NCBI GenBank assembly: GCA_965601825.1
Contig: OZ271839.1
Span: 2,914,001-2,978,000, forward strand
From: HXMU1420-13 sp965601825
GTDB taxonomy: Bacteria; Bacteroidota; Rhodothermia; Balneolales; Balneolaceae
Direction of reading: 5' to 3'
DNA: 64,000 nt
Shown: one piece after another, positions 27,210-35,986 of the stretch
Layout of the letters: each line of letters starts with the position of its first letter
Position numbering within the stretch: the first letter of the stretch is position 1
The notes under the pieces: model-generated
Database searches by the model: none
What the model was told of the DNA's origin: nothing
Seen by the model: the letters and a program-made list of their open reading frames with translations, nothing else
Made by a program: the position numbers and the translations under genes

Positions 27210-28640
27210 TTAAAGCTCGCCGCGTCTTTCGACTAATTCTTTCTGGATTTCAATAGCTCTATCCTCGGTTAAATCGTAGCTATTCATCACCCAAATGGCT
27301 AATCCAGCTGTTACTGCAGGAATTACAATATCAGCAATTCTCAAATTCATAATGGTTTCTGCAGTTTGTGTAGCTGCTGACTGATCAAATCCAACCAGTT
27401 TAAGAACTAAACCACCTAGTACAAGTGCTAAAGCCTGACCTAGTTTTACCATCCACCAGTAAATAGCGCCGAAGGTACCTTCTTTTCTAGGCATACCATT
27501 GTCTAATTCATCAAGGTCACAAACATCAGCAGTCATACTCATCATCAACGTAAATAGACCACCTAAACCAAATGCCATAAATGGAATCGGCATAAATAGT
27601 AGCCATGGATTTCCAGGACTGAATCCCCACCATTTCAAACCATAACCAATAATTGAAATACCGGTTGAAATGATAAACGCTTTCTTCTTTCCAACTTTGT
27701 TTGCCATCATGGTGATGATTGGAATTACCATGAAAGCAGTAGCAATAGCTGTTATGGTAGAGAACCATGCGGGCCAATTCCCAGCTGCGCCATAATCACC
27801 GTTAAACATGTAGAACACGATGATGAAATAGCTAAATGAAGCTACAAGCTGAAATCCGTTAAATACTAAGAATGTGGCACCACAAAGTTTAACGAAAGGC
27901 TTGTTTTTTGATACCTCAACTATCCCTTTGAATAGATCGGTTAGATTTGAAAATAAGCTTTTAAAATTGATCTCTTTTCGATTCTCAATTGCAGAAGAAT
28001 CAAGGCCACGACAGAATATTGCAGGTAAGAGTCCAAGTAAGAGACACAATCCACCAACTATGAATGATAATTGACGAACACCAATTGCCTGACTTTCAAA
28101 AAGATCCGGACTTGCAATAAGTACCCAGAACCATGGAACAATCATCCAGGCAACCTGACCAAGAATCTGTGAAAAACCCATCAGTCTGGTTCGTTCATTG
28201 TAATCTGAAGTCATCTCATAACCAAGACCAATAAGTGGTGTTGCAAACATGGTATTACCAATTAAAAACACCATCGACATAATGAGGAAGTACCAGAAGT
28301 TGTACATCTGAGATGCGTTTTCATCAAGCTGCCAAAGCATAATGAAGAAAATCCCACTTAGAATGGCCCCAATGAAGATATATGGTCGTCGTCTACCCCA
28401 TCTTGTGTTAGTATTATCCGAAATGAAACCCATTATCGGGTCAGTGATGGCATCAAAAATTCTTGGTAAACCACCTAACAAACCAGCTAAAAATGGATCC
28501 ATGCCAAATGCAGTAAGCAAAAAGAACATGAAAATTCCGAGTGCCCCAGGTAGTAAGTTTAGTACAAAATGCCCAGTTCCGAAGGATACCTTTTGAAGTA
28601 TTGGTACCCGATGTTTTGCCTCCGTTACGTGTGTCGACAT
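27210..28640 (-). CDS. GPH-family (MFS_2) sugar:cation symporter
   Basis: A 476-residue inner-membrane transporter with twelve predicted hydrophobic segments. The family marks are FGTGHFVLNLLPGALGIF in helix 1, and the loop 2-3 motif DPIMGFISDNTNTRWGRRRP typical of glycoside-pentoside-hexuronide symporters (MelB, XynB and relatives). Its role here would be uptake of beta-glucan oligosaccharides from the periplasm. A strong ribosome-binding sequence (GGAGGA, at 28644-28649) precedes the start. It follows the GH30 gene by 39 bases and precedes the cytosolic GH17 gene, consistent with import followed by breakdown in the cytosol. Confidence 0.88.
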   Translation of the reverse strand: MSTHVTEAKHRVPILQKVSFGTGHFVLNLLPGALGIFMFFLLTAFGMDPFLAGLLGGLPRIFDAITDPIMGFISDNTNTRWGRRRPYIFIGAILSGIFFIMLWQLDENASQMYNFWYFLIMSMVFLIGNTMFATPLIGLGYEMTSDYNERTRLMGFSQILGQVAWMIVPWFWVLIASPDLFESQAIGVRQLSFIVGGLCLLLGLLPAIFCRGLDSSAIENRKEINFKSLFSNLTDLFKGIVEVSKNKPFVKLCGATFLVFNGFQLVASFSYFIIVFYMFNGDYGAAGNWPAWFSTITAIATAFMVIPIITMMANKVGKKKAFIISTGISIIGYGLKWWGFSPGNPWLLFMPIPFMAFGLGGLFTLMMSMTADVCDLDELDNGMPRKEGTFGAIYWWMVKLGQALALVLGGLVLKLVGFDQSAATQTAETIMNLRIADIVIPAVTAGLAIWVMNSYDLTEDRAIEIQKELVERRGEL

Positions 28641-28679
28641 TGTTCCTCCGCGATCGTGTTAGTTAATTTGATTGTGACC

Positions 28680-30173
28680 CTATCCCTTTGCAGGAATATT
28701 TATTGTTTGTAACGCTTTCCCTTGAATTCCAAAGGATGTTGTACTCCCATTTAAAGTTAAATTTATTTGCCTTGCTTCTTCCATTTGATTCAATACAACA
28801 ACAGTTATTGAACCATCCGGATTTTCAGCAGCAGTAACTAAAAGTTCTTCATCATTATGATTGTGACCAATACGATATGCATCAGGTCTGATAAAACGAC
28901 TGAAGTGAGCCATAGTATAATATAATGGTGTGAAATACACTTCATCGGCTTCCGGATCAACAATAACTGGTGCTAAACACCAATTATTCGCCCAGTTTGG
29001 TCCACCTTGTCTATCCAGAACCATATTCCAATCAACCCATCCATCTACCCAATTATTCAGGGTTCCGATCATATCACGGGCATAGCGATAAACCGGTACA
29101 TATTTAGGATGCAGATACTTCAAGCTATCAGGCGCCCAGTCCCAGCCCCAATCTGTGGCCTCTTTTTGCCAGTACCAGTCGTCATCTTTCCATCTTGGCA
29201 CATCGGCATCAGCAGTAGCCTCTGTCTGGATTAAATACTTTTCCGGTGCAGCATTATGAGCATATTGAAGTGCATCTTCGAAAATATCGTAAGTACTGGC
29301 ATACCAGTGAATTGCTGTTCCATCAAAGTATTTTGCAGCTTCTTCATCACCAAACATTACATCAACCCACTCTTCTAAATGATCTCTGTTTTGGTCGTAT
29401 CCAAGAAGAACTACATCATGACCATCTTCCTCAAGTTTTGGCCCAAGATGGTTTTTCACAAACTCATTCATCTCCTCGGGAGTATAGTGCATACTTTCCC
29501 AGTTTTCACCATTTCCAAGTGGTTCGTTTTCAACGGTGATGCCCCAAATATCAATTCCTTCTTCAGCGTATGCTTCAAGATATTTTGAGAAAAATAAGGC
29601 CCAGGTATCATAGTATTCCGGCAGTAATTTTCCACCTTTCCAGGTTTTATTGTCTTTCATCCAGATTGGTGCTGTCCAGGGAGAAGAAATTATTCTAAAC
29701 CCTTCTTCAGAAACTTCCATCGCATCTTTGATCATCGGGATGATGTCATCCATGTCTTCCTCGATGGAGAAATTCTCAAGATTTATATCTCCAGCAATGG
29801 GTGCATAAGAATAGTTACCTAGAGAAAAGTCGCTGGAATTGATATGCGTTCGGGTAAGAGAATAACGTGCTCCTGATTCACCAAAATAAGCTTCTATGAC
29901 TTTAGCTCGGTTTTCATCACTCAATTGGTTGAGTAGGTAAGCAGAAGATTCGGTGAAAGAGCCTCCGAATCCTGTTATTTTTTGAAATTTCTCTTTAGGA
30001 TTTAAAGTGATTTCAACCACTTTTTCAGCTTCAGGAAAACTTGTGATTTGTGTTAATTGATTTCCATCAGCAGAGGTTTCAAAAACCTCAACTTCCAGAG
30101 ACTCATTTGCAGTACAACCCATCACTCCCATAATTAGAAAAAAAATTAGAAGGTTTGATTTTTGAAGTTGCAT
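28680..30173 (-). CDS. GH30-family beta-1,6-glucanase/beta-glucosidase lipoprotein
   Basis: A 497-residue lipoprotein (signal ending FFLIMGVMGC). The GH30 start motif FQKITGFGGSFTESSAYLL (about 62-80) is followed by the acid/base E217 in GITVENEPLG and the nucleophile E318 in YLIQTEATAD, and a C-terminal beta-sandwich (about 400-497). GH30 subfamilies 1 and 3 act on beta-1,6-linked glucose, which would remove the side branches of laminarin. Lipid anchoring places it at the outer or periplasmic face. It is in line with GH17 and GH16 in the same operon. The exact subfamily, and whether it is endo- or exo-acting, is inferred only. Confidence 0.83.
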   Translation of the reverse strand: MQLQKSNLLIFFLIMGVMGCTANESLEVEVFETSADGNQLTQITSFPEAEKVVEITLNPKEKFQKITGFGGSFTESSAYLLNQLSDENRAKVIEAYFGESGARYSLTRTHINSSDFSLGNYSYAPIAGDINLENFSIEEDMDDIIPMIKDAMEVSEEGFRIISSPWTAPIWMKDNKTWKGGKLLPEYYDTWALFFSKYLEAYAEEGIDIWGITVENEPLGNGENWESMHYTPEEMNEFVKNHLGPKLEEDGHDVVLLGYDQNRDHLEEWVDVMFGDEEAAKYFDGTAIHWYASTYDIFEDALQYAHNAAPEKYLIQTEATADADVPRWKDDDWYWQKEATDWGWDWAPDSLKYLHPKYVPVYRYARDMIGTLNNWVDGWVDWNMVLDRQGGPNWANNWCLAPVIVDPEADEVYFTPLYYTMAHFSRFIRPDAYRIGHNHNDEELLVTAAENPDGSITVVVLNQMEEARQINLTLNGSTTSFGIQGKALQTINIPAKG

Positions 30174-30191
30174 TGAGTCTCTGAGTTAAAA

Positions 30192-31472
30192 CTAGTTAGC
30201 CATTATTTCAGCATTCGAAGGTGGGACGAGTACCGTTTCCATCATTGCATCATAATCACCATCGAAGGTTTTAGTGATCGGCATACCATCTCTGGTCAAA
30301 CCATCAAAGGTGCCATCATCAACCAGATCCCAAAGAGCATATTTGGCTTCACCCTGTAGGTTTATTAGTCCAAAGTGATTTTCAGAACCTAACTGGTTTT
30401 GTGAATCCTTCCACTTTTCATCGAAAGCTTCAAAATAGAATACAGAAATGTTGTTTTCGTTCGACCATTCGCGAATTGCATTATAGTATGCAGCGGACTT
30501 ATACTCATCAATTGCTTTTGCACCTTCAGCACCGTAAAACTCATTTGAAATAGTTGCCCAACCGGTTTCACCAATATGCATTGGCTTATCAATTCCAAGG
30601 CTGTTCATATAGTCTTTTACACTATTGAATTGAGAGATAGAATATTGTAAGGCTCTTTCCATGGCCAGATCAATCTTTTCCATATCACTTAATCCTAACT
30701 CATGATCTCTAACACCCCAGAAAGCTGGATTGTAGTGAGTGTCATGCATTGGATAAGTGTGAACAGATAAGAAGTCAACCGCAGCGATTAACTGTTCTAA
30801 ATCTTCCACATGATAGGATTCATCACCACCACCCCAGGATGCAAAATTGTCGGAGCTTGTAATCCAAAGGTCAGCAGGTAACTCTCCTTGCTTTTTTAAA
30901 TCCTGAAGGTGATTCACCCATTTCAGAATAATGGATGGCTCAACATAATATTCCCATGCCCAGTTAACCATTGCTTCGTTTCCAACAGCAATGATTTTCA
31001 CAATGTCAGGATACATATTGGTTAACTCTACAGCCCGAGCGATTTCAGGCACATTTCTTTCACCATCCTGATCACGAAATCGATCTGGCTCATCAGTCCA
31101 TGCATTTTTAGCATCAATCCATGCACCAAGCATAACATACATTTCAAATTCAGGATCTTCATCCTTTAGTTCTCGGATCGCTGCTAACACATTTGAGGCA
31201 TGATCGAGATGTACATTATAAGTTCTCAGAAGCTTAACGCCCATTGCGTTAAGAATTAGCATATCCTCTTTTAACTGTGCTACTGTTGGCTGAATTTCTC
31301 TGGTTATCTCGCGATAACCGCCATATGAAATTGCCTGATATTCAGGGTTTCCTAGAATATCCTCAGCTGTAATACTGCTTTTAGAGTTCATTGTATTTTC
31401 AGATCGATTTTCACAATTGCTTAAAGTTCCTACTACTAGTATTGCTAGTAAAAAAGACCAAGTTTTTTTCAT
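30192..31472 (-). CDS. GH17-family beta-1,3-glucanase lipoprotein
   Basis: A 426-residue lipoprotein (signal ending LVVGTLSNC). The GH17 barrel has the acid/base E166 in IIAVGNEAMVNW and the nucleophile E302 in HIGETGWATIS. The strand MYVMLGAWID and the C-terminal VFYFEAFDEKWKDSQ also match the family. It is longer than the cytosolic GH17 in this operon, with which it shares the same motif spacing, so this is a duplicated family with two cell locations. It probably cleaves laminarin chains at the cell surface or in the periplasm. It lies 18 bases upstream of the GH30 gene. Confidence 0.8.
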   Translation of the reverse strand: MKKTWSFLLAILVVGTLSNCENRSENTMNSKSSITAEDILGNPEYQAISYGGYREITREIQPTVAQLKEDMLILNAMGVKLLRTYNVHLDHASNVLAAIRELKDEDPEFEMYVMLGAWIDAKNAWTDEPDRFRDQDGERNVPEIARAVELTNMYPDIVKIIAVGNEAMVNWAWEYYVEPSIILKWVNHLQDLKKQGELPADLWITSSDNFASWGGGDESYHVEDLEQLIAAVDFLSVHTYPMHDTHYNPAFWGVRDHELGLSDMEKIDLAMERALQYSISQFNSVKDYMNSLGIDKPMHIGETGWATISNEFYGAEGAKAIDEYKSAAYYNAIREWSNENNISVFYFEAFDEKWKDSQNQLGSENHFGLINLQGEAKYALWDLVDDGTFDGLTRDGMPITKTFDGDYDAMMETVLVPPSNAEIMAN

Positions 31473-31498
31473 GTTCCGTTGATTTTCATTAACCCTGT

Positions 31499-34400
31499 TT
31501 ATCTTAAAAGTTCTTTAGTAAGTGAGACATTGATACCGGAAATTTTACCAGATCTTTTGAAAAGTAGTTCTGAGCTTTCCTTATCCATTGTTAGTCCTGA
31601 TGTTTTAGTTTCAGAACCATCAGAGAATTGAATACTGATTTGATTTGATTCCGCAATCTGGTACGTGATAGGTACCTGGCACAGCGTAAATCCAATGCTA
31701 TTTGCAGGAATTGTAACATTCGATTTTGTATCCAATGTTAGTAATTCAATCTCAGTTGCTTCATTTACAAATTCTGTTTCTCTAAGTAGAATTGGATTGA
31801 AAGTTAGCTGACCGCCAACAACTGTTAATCCTAATTCACCATAACGTGCGAGAATATCTTCTTTAACCTGACCAGTCATACCCGGTTGTTGTGCGCCCCG
31901 GTGATATGGTGTATGTGAATAAGGATCGGTTGGATAAGCACCATATAATTCCGGCGACTTATGTATTCCTATTCCCTCTCCTATTTCATAAAAATGATTA
32001 GCTAATTCGTTCAATGTACTTTCGCTTGCTCCATCATTTGCGGCTTGAGCAAAAACTTCATAAGCAGCCAGATAGAGTTTAGAAACCATGTGCCAGTAAA
32101 TTGAACCTAGACCTTCATAGCCATAAAAAGTACCGGATCTACCGGTAAAAGCTTTGTGGTTGAATACATCTTCAAAGATTTGAAGTATCAAGTCTTTTTC
32201 AGCTGCCACCAAATCTTTAAGCTCCGGATCATTCAGATTATCTAAACCTTCTGCTAAGTAATCAGCGTTTTTGAAATCACCGTTGAAGTGTAAACCACCT
32301 TCAATGTCTTTACTGATGATTCTTCGATCCCCTTGATCTAACAGTTGAGTTAGTAACTTAGACTTTCCAACGAGCTCTTTTGGAATTGAATTTCTTTGCA
32401 GGAATCCTTTCAGTTCTTTATTTGGATATAAGATGTAGCTGTTTTGGTCTTTGCGATATAGGCTGCTGTTACGAAGTCCATTTAAAACATCAACTGATGA
32501 TTCAGCATCCAAATAACCTGAACTTAATACTGCTACCTGACCTTCCAGCATTTCATCCAGATATGAAACTGAAATACCGGAATCTGAATAAGTCATAATG
32601 TTATAAGCATGATATAAATCATCATCACGCTTATTTTGTGTGATTGAATGCTCCATAAATTTGGATGCAGTTTCAAACACATCAAAAATCGATTTAACTG
32701 AAACGGATACCTTTTCACCGCTAAATCCACTCTTATAAATGCTGGTTCTGAAATCACTACCGGCCATTCCAAGACCGTCTGTAATGACTTTTCGGGAAGC
32801 ATCATCAATTGGAGCATTCAGCAAGTCATGGTTATCCGAGAGAACGGTTGAGACTTTTTCAAAAAACTCTGACATCTCTTTAGAAATCGAAACTTCAGCT
32901 TCGGCATTTTCTGAAAGAATTGGTTCGAAAAATCGTAAAAATCTGCGGAGGTAATACAGCGTAACCATTGAAACACCATTGCCCACCAATGCATTATTCG
33001 CATCATTCCATTCGGGGCGTTGAGTATTCATCCAAATACCTGCTTCAGGAATGAAATTTGATACTTTGGAAAGAACAGTGGCTAGAATCTTTTCGAGGAA
33101 ATTTACTCTGTGAATACTTCCTGCTTGATTAATTAAAACTGCTCCGTCAGCACCCAATTTTTCCACACTTTCCCGAATGGATTCATCGAGTGGTAAATCA
33201 AAGTCAATCGTGTCTTTAGGATTTTCAACAATGTCAGCGTAAGGCTTGATTTGATAAGGCACATTCGCATATACAAAAGTATCTTTATCAAATAAATCTG
33301 CCATTGCTTCCGGTTGATGATCTCTGAAAAATTCTAAAAATTTTAAGAGATAGATAATTTGGTGATCACCCCAATAACCGATGTAAGACCATGGATCATC
33401 CGGTTCAATAATTTCCCAGTCAAATCCACCTTTTGTAACCCGGTATGGGTTATATCCATCGAAAGTTGAAGCATTTAGGAATTTGTAAATCATTCCCTCA
33501 ATGAATGCTGGGTAAGAATGAACTAAAGCCTCCCAATTCTGGAAGATGTCTCTCCAATTACCTTCGTAGTCAAGTACTTTGGAACCATCCAGTTCATTTT
33601 TTGTATTAATGGAGAATTTATTCCAAGGTCGACTTGGATCACCATGACGACGACTAAATTTTAATGGAAGGTATTCTTTTGCCAGACGAACTAAATCTGT
33701 GTCTTCACTACCCTCAATTTTTGCATCTAAATCCAGTTTAGAAAATGTTTCCGGAAGACTTTCTAAGAGTGCCGTATTTCTATCAAATACTTCATTATTG
33801 GCATTTTTTAGATACTTACTAAAATCATCAAGATCTATCCCATAACCGTCATCGAAAATACCACCACGCATTATGTTAAAAAGAACATTTGAATAGTGAC
33901 GAGCATCCTTCAATTCATCTGCTGTAAACTGAAATCCATCTGAAGATGCAATCAATCCTTTAAGTCGTTCTGTACCTGCGTCGATATCTGCTTCAATTTC
34001 AGAAATAAGAGCAGAATTAGTTTTTATTGAGTGATTTAGTCCAACTACTTGCTCATGATCTAAATTAACGTTGGCTACAGTAGTCCAATCTTTTTCAGAA
34101 TTGCCTTCAAGTGTAATATCTGAAATAACAAAATAGGCCCCTTTCTCACCTTTAACGTCATATTCTTCGTTAACCTGCTCACCTGCTCTGAACTTGTCTA
34201 GCTGTAGCGATGATAATAAATAAGAAGCATTTTCAATCCCTAGTGACCATGACACATTCGCTTTCAATGCTTCACTTGGTTCTGCTTTATCAACCGGGAT
34301 CGCACTCAATGCAAAAATTCCAAGACCCGTTTCTTTTACTAATTCACTTCTTTTATAAGCGTCCAATAAATTGCTTGAACGTGTCTGAAGATCACTCACA

Positions 34401-34960
34401 ACACTTGCAGGCAAAATATTTTGCATTCCATCTAACAGTCGCAAATCCACACTAGAATCTGAGTGATTAACCAGCTTACCTTTTTTAATAAAACCAAAGA
34501 CATCACTAGAATTCCACTCATAACTAAATATCACATTTAGATCATGATTAATTTCTTCGAAAAGAATCTTATTACCATAAAGATTCTTGTATAAATTTCT
34601 GGTAATGGAAAATTGTATTGCATCCGGATCGCAAAATGGTTCCCAAATTTTAACTTCGTCAGAATCCTTTACCTGAAAGATGGTTTTGCTTCCAGTGGTA
34701 TGAGCCAATTCAGTTATTTTATCATCTGTATAGTAAGGGAATAGAGAGAACTCGGCATTTTTTCGACCGGCTGAAACTCCTCCGTTACTGGAAATGAACA
34801 TCCAGTGATTAGAATCGCTTACAACACTCATGAAGAATGGTCTGATTGAATCGAAATCAGATATCTTAAAATAGGTTTCACCGTTTAGGCTTACAGACTC
34901 CAACTGTGTGGCTTTATTGGTGTTCATTAATTCGTCGGTGACGGTAGAATTATTAATCAC
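31499..34960 (-). CDS. GH149-type beta-1,3-glucan phosphorylase (clan GH-Q, GH94-like)
   Basis: A 1,153-residue cytosolic enzyme (no signal peptide) that looks like a carbohydrate phosphorylase. The N-terminal super-sandwich contains WMFISSNGGVSAGRKNAEFS and ALFPYYTDDKI-like sequence (about 55-80). The catalytic (alpha/alpha)6 barrel has the putative proton donor D471 in YEGNWRDIFQNW, a downstream DPWSYIGYWGDHQIIYLLKF, and a C-terminal GAQQPGMTGQVKEDILARYG block. GH94 enzymes are usually about 800 residues; this length and these blocks fit GH149 (GH161 is an alternative). It would split imported beta-1,3-oligoglucans with phosphate to give glucose-1-phosphate. It follows the GH16 gene in the operon. 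Confidence 0.72.
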   Translation of the reverse strand: MINNSTVTDELMNTNKATQLESVSLNGETYFKISDFDSIRPFFMSVVSDSNHWMFISSNGGVSAGRKNAEFSLFPYYTDDKITELAHTTGSKTIFQVKDSDEVKIWEPFCDPDAIQFSITRNLYKNLYGNKILFEEINHDLNVIFSYEWNSSDVFGFIKKGKLVNHSDSSVDLRLLDGMQNILPASVVSDLQTRSSNLLDAYKRSELVKETGLGIFALSAIPVDKAEPSEALKANVSWSLGIENASYLLSSLQLDKFRAGEQVNEEYDVKGEKGAYFVISDITLEGNSEKDWTTVANVNLDHEQVVGLNHSIKTNSALISEIEADIDAGTERLKGLIASSDGFQFTADELKDARHYSNVLFNIMRGGIFDDGYGIDLDDFSKYLKNANNEVFDRNTALLESLPETFSKLDLDAKIEGSEDTDLVRLAKEYLPLKFSRRHGDPSRPWNKFSINTKNELDGSKVLDYEGNWRDIFQNWEALVHSYPAFIEGMIYKFLNASTFDGYNPYRVTKGGFDWEIIEPDDPWSYIGYWGDHQIIYLLKFLEFFRDHQPEAMADLFDKDTFVYANVPYQIKPYADIVENPKDTIDFDLPLDESIRESVEKLGADGAVLINQAGSIHRVNFLEKILATVLSKVSNFIPEAGIWMNTQRPEWNDANNALVGNGVSMVTLYYLRRFLRFFEPILSENAEAEVSISKEMSEFFEKVSTVLSDNHDLLNAPIDDASRKVITDGLGMAGSDFRTSIYKSGFSGEKVSVSVKSIFDVFETASKFMEHSITQNKRDDDLYHAYNIMTYSDSGISVSYLDEMLEGQVAVLSSGYLDAESSVDVLNGLRNSSLYRKDQNSYILYPNKELKGFLQRNSIPKELVGKSKLLTQLLDQGDRRIISKDIEGGLHFNGDFKNADYLAEGLDNLNDPELKDLVAAEKDLILQIFEDVFNHKAFTGRSGTFYGYEGLGSIYWHMVSKLYLAAYEVFAQAANDGASESTLNELANHFYEIGEGIGIHKSPELYGAYPTDPYSHTPYHRGAQQPGMTGQVKEDILARYGELGLTVVGGQLTFNPILLRETEFVNEATEIELLTLDTKSNVTIPANSIGFTLCQVPITYQIAESNQISIQFSDGSETKTSGLTMDKESSELLFKRSGKISGINVSLTKELLR

Positions 34961-35062
34961 AGAAAAACTTTTTGATAATGTTGATTACTTATTCAGGTCT
35001 TAATCATTGTTTTTGATGTACCCTGATTTTTGATCGAATTTATTTTGTTTAGTATTAAACTA

Positions 35063-35896
35063 CTAGTCTATTCCGTAAACTCTAACATAATCCACATACA
35101 TTGTCTGTGGAAATGGTGTACCGCTGTTAGGATTTCCTGCAAACCAACCACCTACAGCTACATTAATGATTATATAAAACTGGTTATCGTTGAATACCCA
35201 CTGGCCATTTGCATCACCAGGTGTGATTCGATTATATCTGGTATCATCCACATAAAAATCAATAAAATCTGGTCCCCACTCGATTGCGAATACGTGAAAA
35301 TCTGAATCGAATCGACCTGATGACAGAGTATACTCATCCGTTACTCCTTGTCCACCAGAATAACCAGGACCATGAATGGTACCATGTATAGAAACAGGAT
35401 CCTGACCTCGATATTCCATGATATCTATCTCGCCAACTTGTGGCCAAATTTCACTTCCATCTGAGTCATCACCCAGTAACCAAAATGCCGGCCAAATTCC
35501 TTGCCCAAATGGCAATTGAATTCTTGCTTCGTATCTACCAAAAGTTCTTTCAAATAAACCTCTGGTGAGAATTTTCGCGGAAGTATAGTTTGAGCCCTGA
35601 TAATTTTCTGCTCGTGTAGTGATTTCGAGCATACCATTCGCCACTCTTATGTTCTCATCACGGCTAGTATAATATTGGAGTTCGTTGTTACCCCAACCAG
35701 GTTGACCGAATATTTCAACACCTGTTCCAATATCGTATATCCATTTTTCACTATCCGGAGCACCATCTACATCAAATTCATCAGACCAAACAAGGGTTGT
35801 AAATTCAGTTGTCTGTTCACTGTTATCATCAGAACATCCGCTGATAAACAAAAACATTAATAATACAGGTAGATAATTTCTAAGAAATGCTTTCAT
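35063..35896 (-). CDS. GH16-family endo-beta-1,3-glucanase (laminarinase-like) lipoprotein
   Basis: A 277-residue lipoprotein (signal ending LLMFLFISGC). The catalytic strand E156-I-D158-I-M-E161-YRG is the ExDxxE motif of GH16, with M before the last Glu as in beta-1,3-glucanases (the beta-bulge form). Supporting motifs are WSDEFD, GNNELQYYT and GIWPAFWLLG. The protein is a single catalytic domain. The first ATG-frame codon at 35941 falls inside a terminator hairpin, so the start at 35896 is preferred. The sequence implies outer-surface, endo-acting cleavage of laminarin, giving the oligosaccharides that SusC/D would import. Confidence 0.88.
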   Translation of the reverse strand: MKAFLRNYLPVLLMFLFISGCSDDNSEQTTEFTTLVWSDEFDVDGAPDSEKWIYDIGTGVEIFGQPGWGNNELQYYTSRDENIRVANGMLEITTRAENYQGSNYTSAKILTRGLFERTFGRYEARIQLPFGQGIWPAFWLLGDDSDGSEIWPQVGEIDIMEYRGQDPVSIHGTIHGPGYSGGQGVTDEYTLSSGRFDSDFHVFAIEWGPDFIDFYVDDTRYNRITPGDANGQWVFNDNQFYIIINVAVGGWFAGNPNSGTPFPQTMYVDYVRVYGID

Positions 35897-35925
35897 CAAT
35901 AGTCGTTTAAACCAATTTAATAATC

Positions 35926-35958
35926 TAAAAACAGGTGCCATTTAGATTATGGCACCTG
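35926..35958 (-). terminator. Terminator or attenuator between the CBM lipoprotein and GH16 genes
   Basis: CAGGTGCCAT and ATGGCACCTG form a perfect 10-bp stem around a 7-base loop, and the minus-strand transcript continues with TTTTTAG. It lies 29 bases after the stop of the lipoprotein gene (35987) and just before GH16, inside the operon. As with the hairpin after susD, it may partly reduce transcription of the downstream enzymes. Confidence 0.75.
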
Positions 35959-35986
35959 AAATCTCTAATTATACTTCAACCAATTA

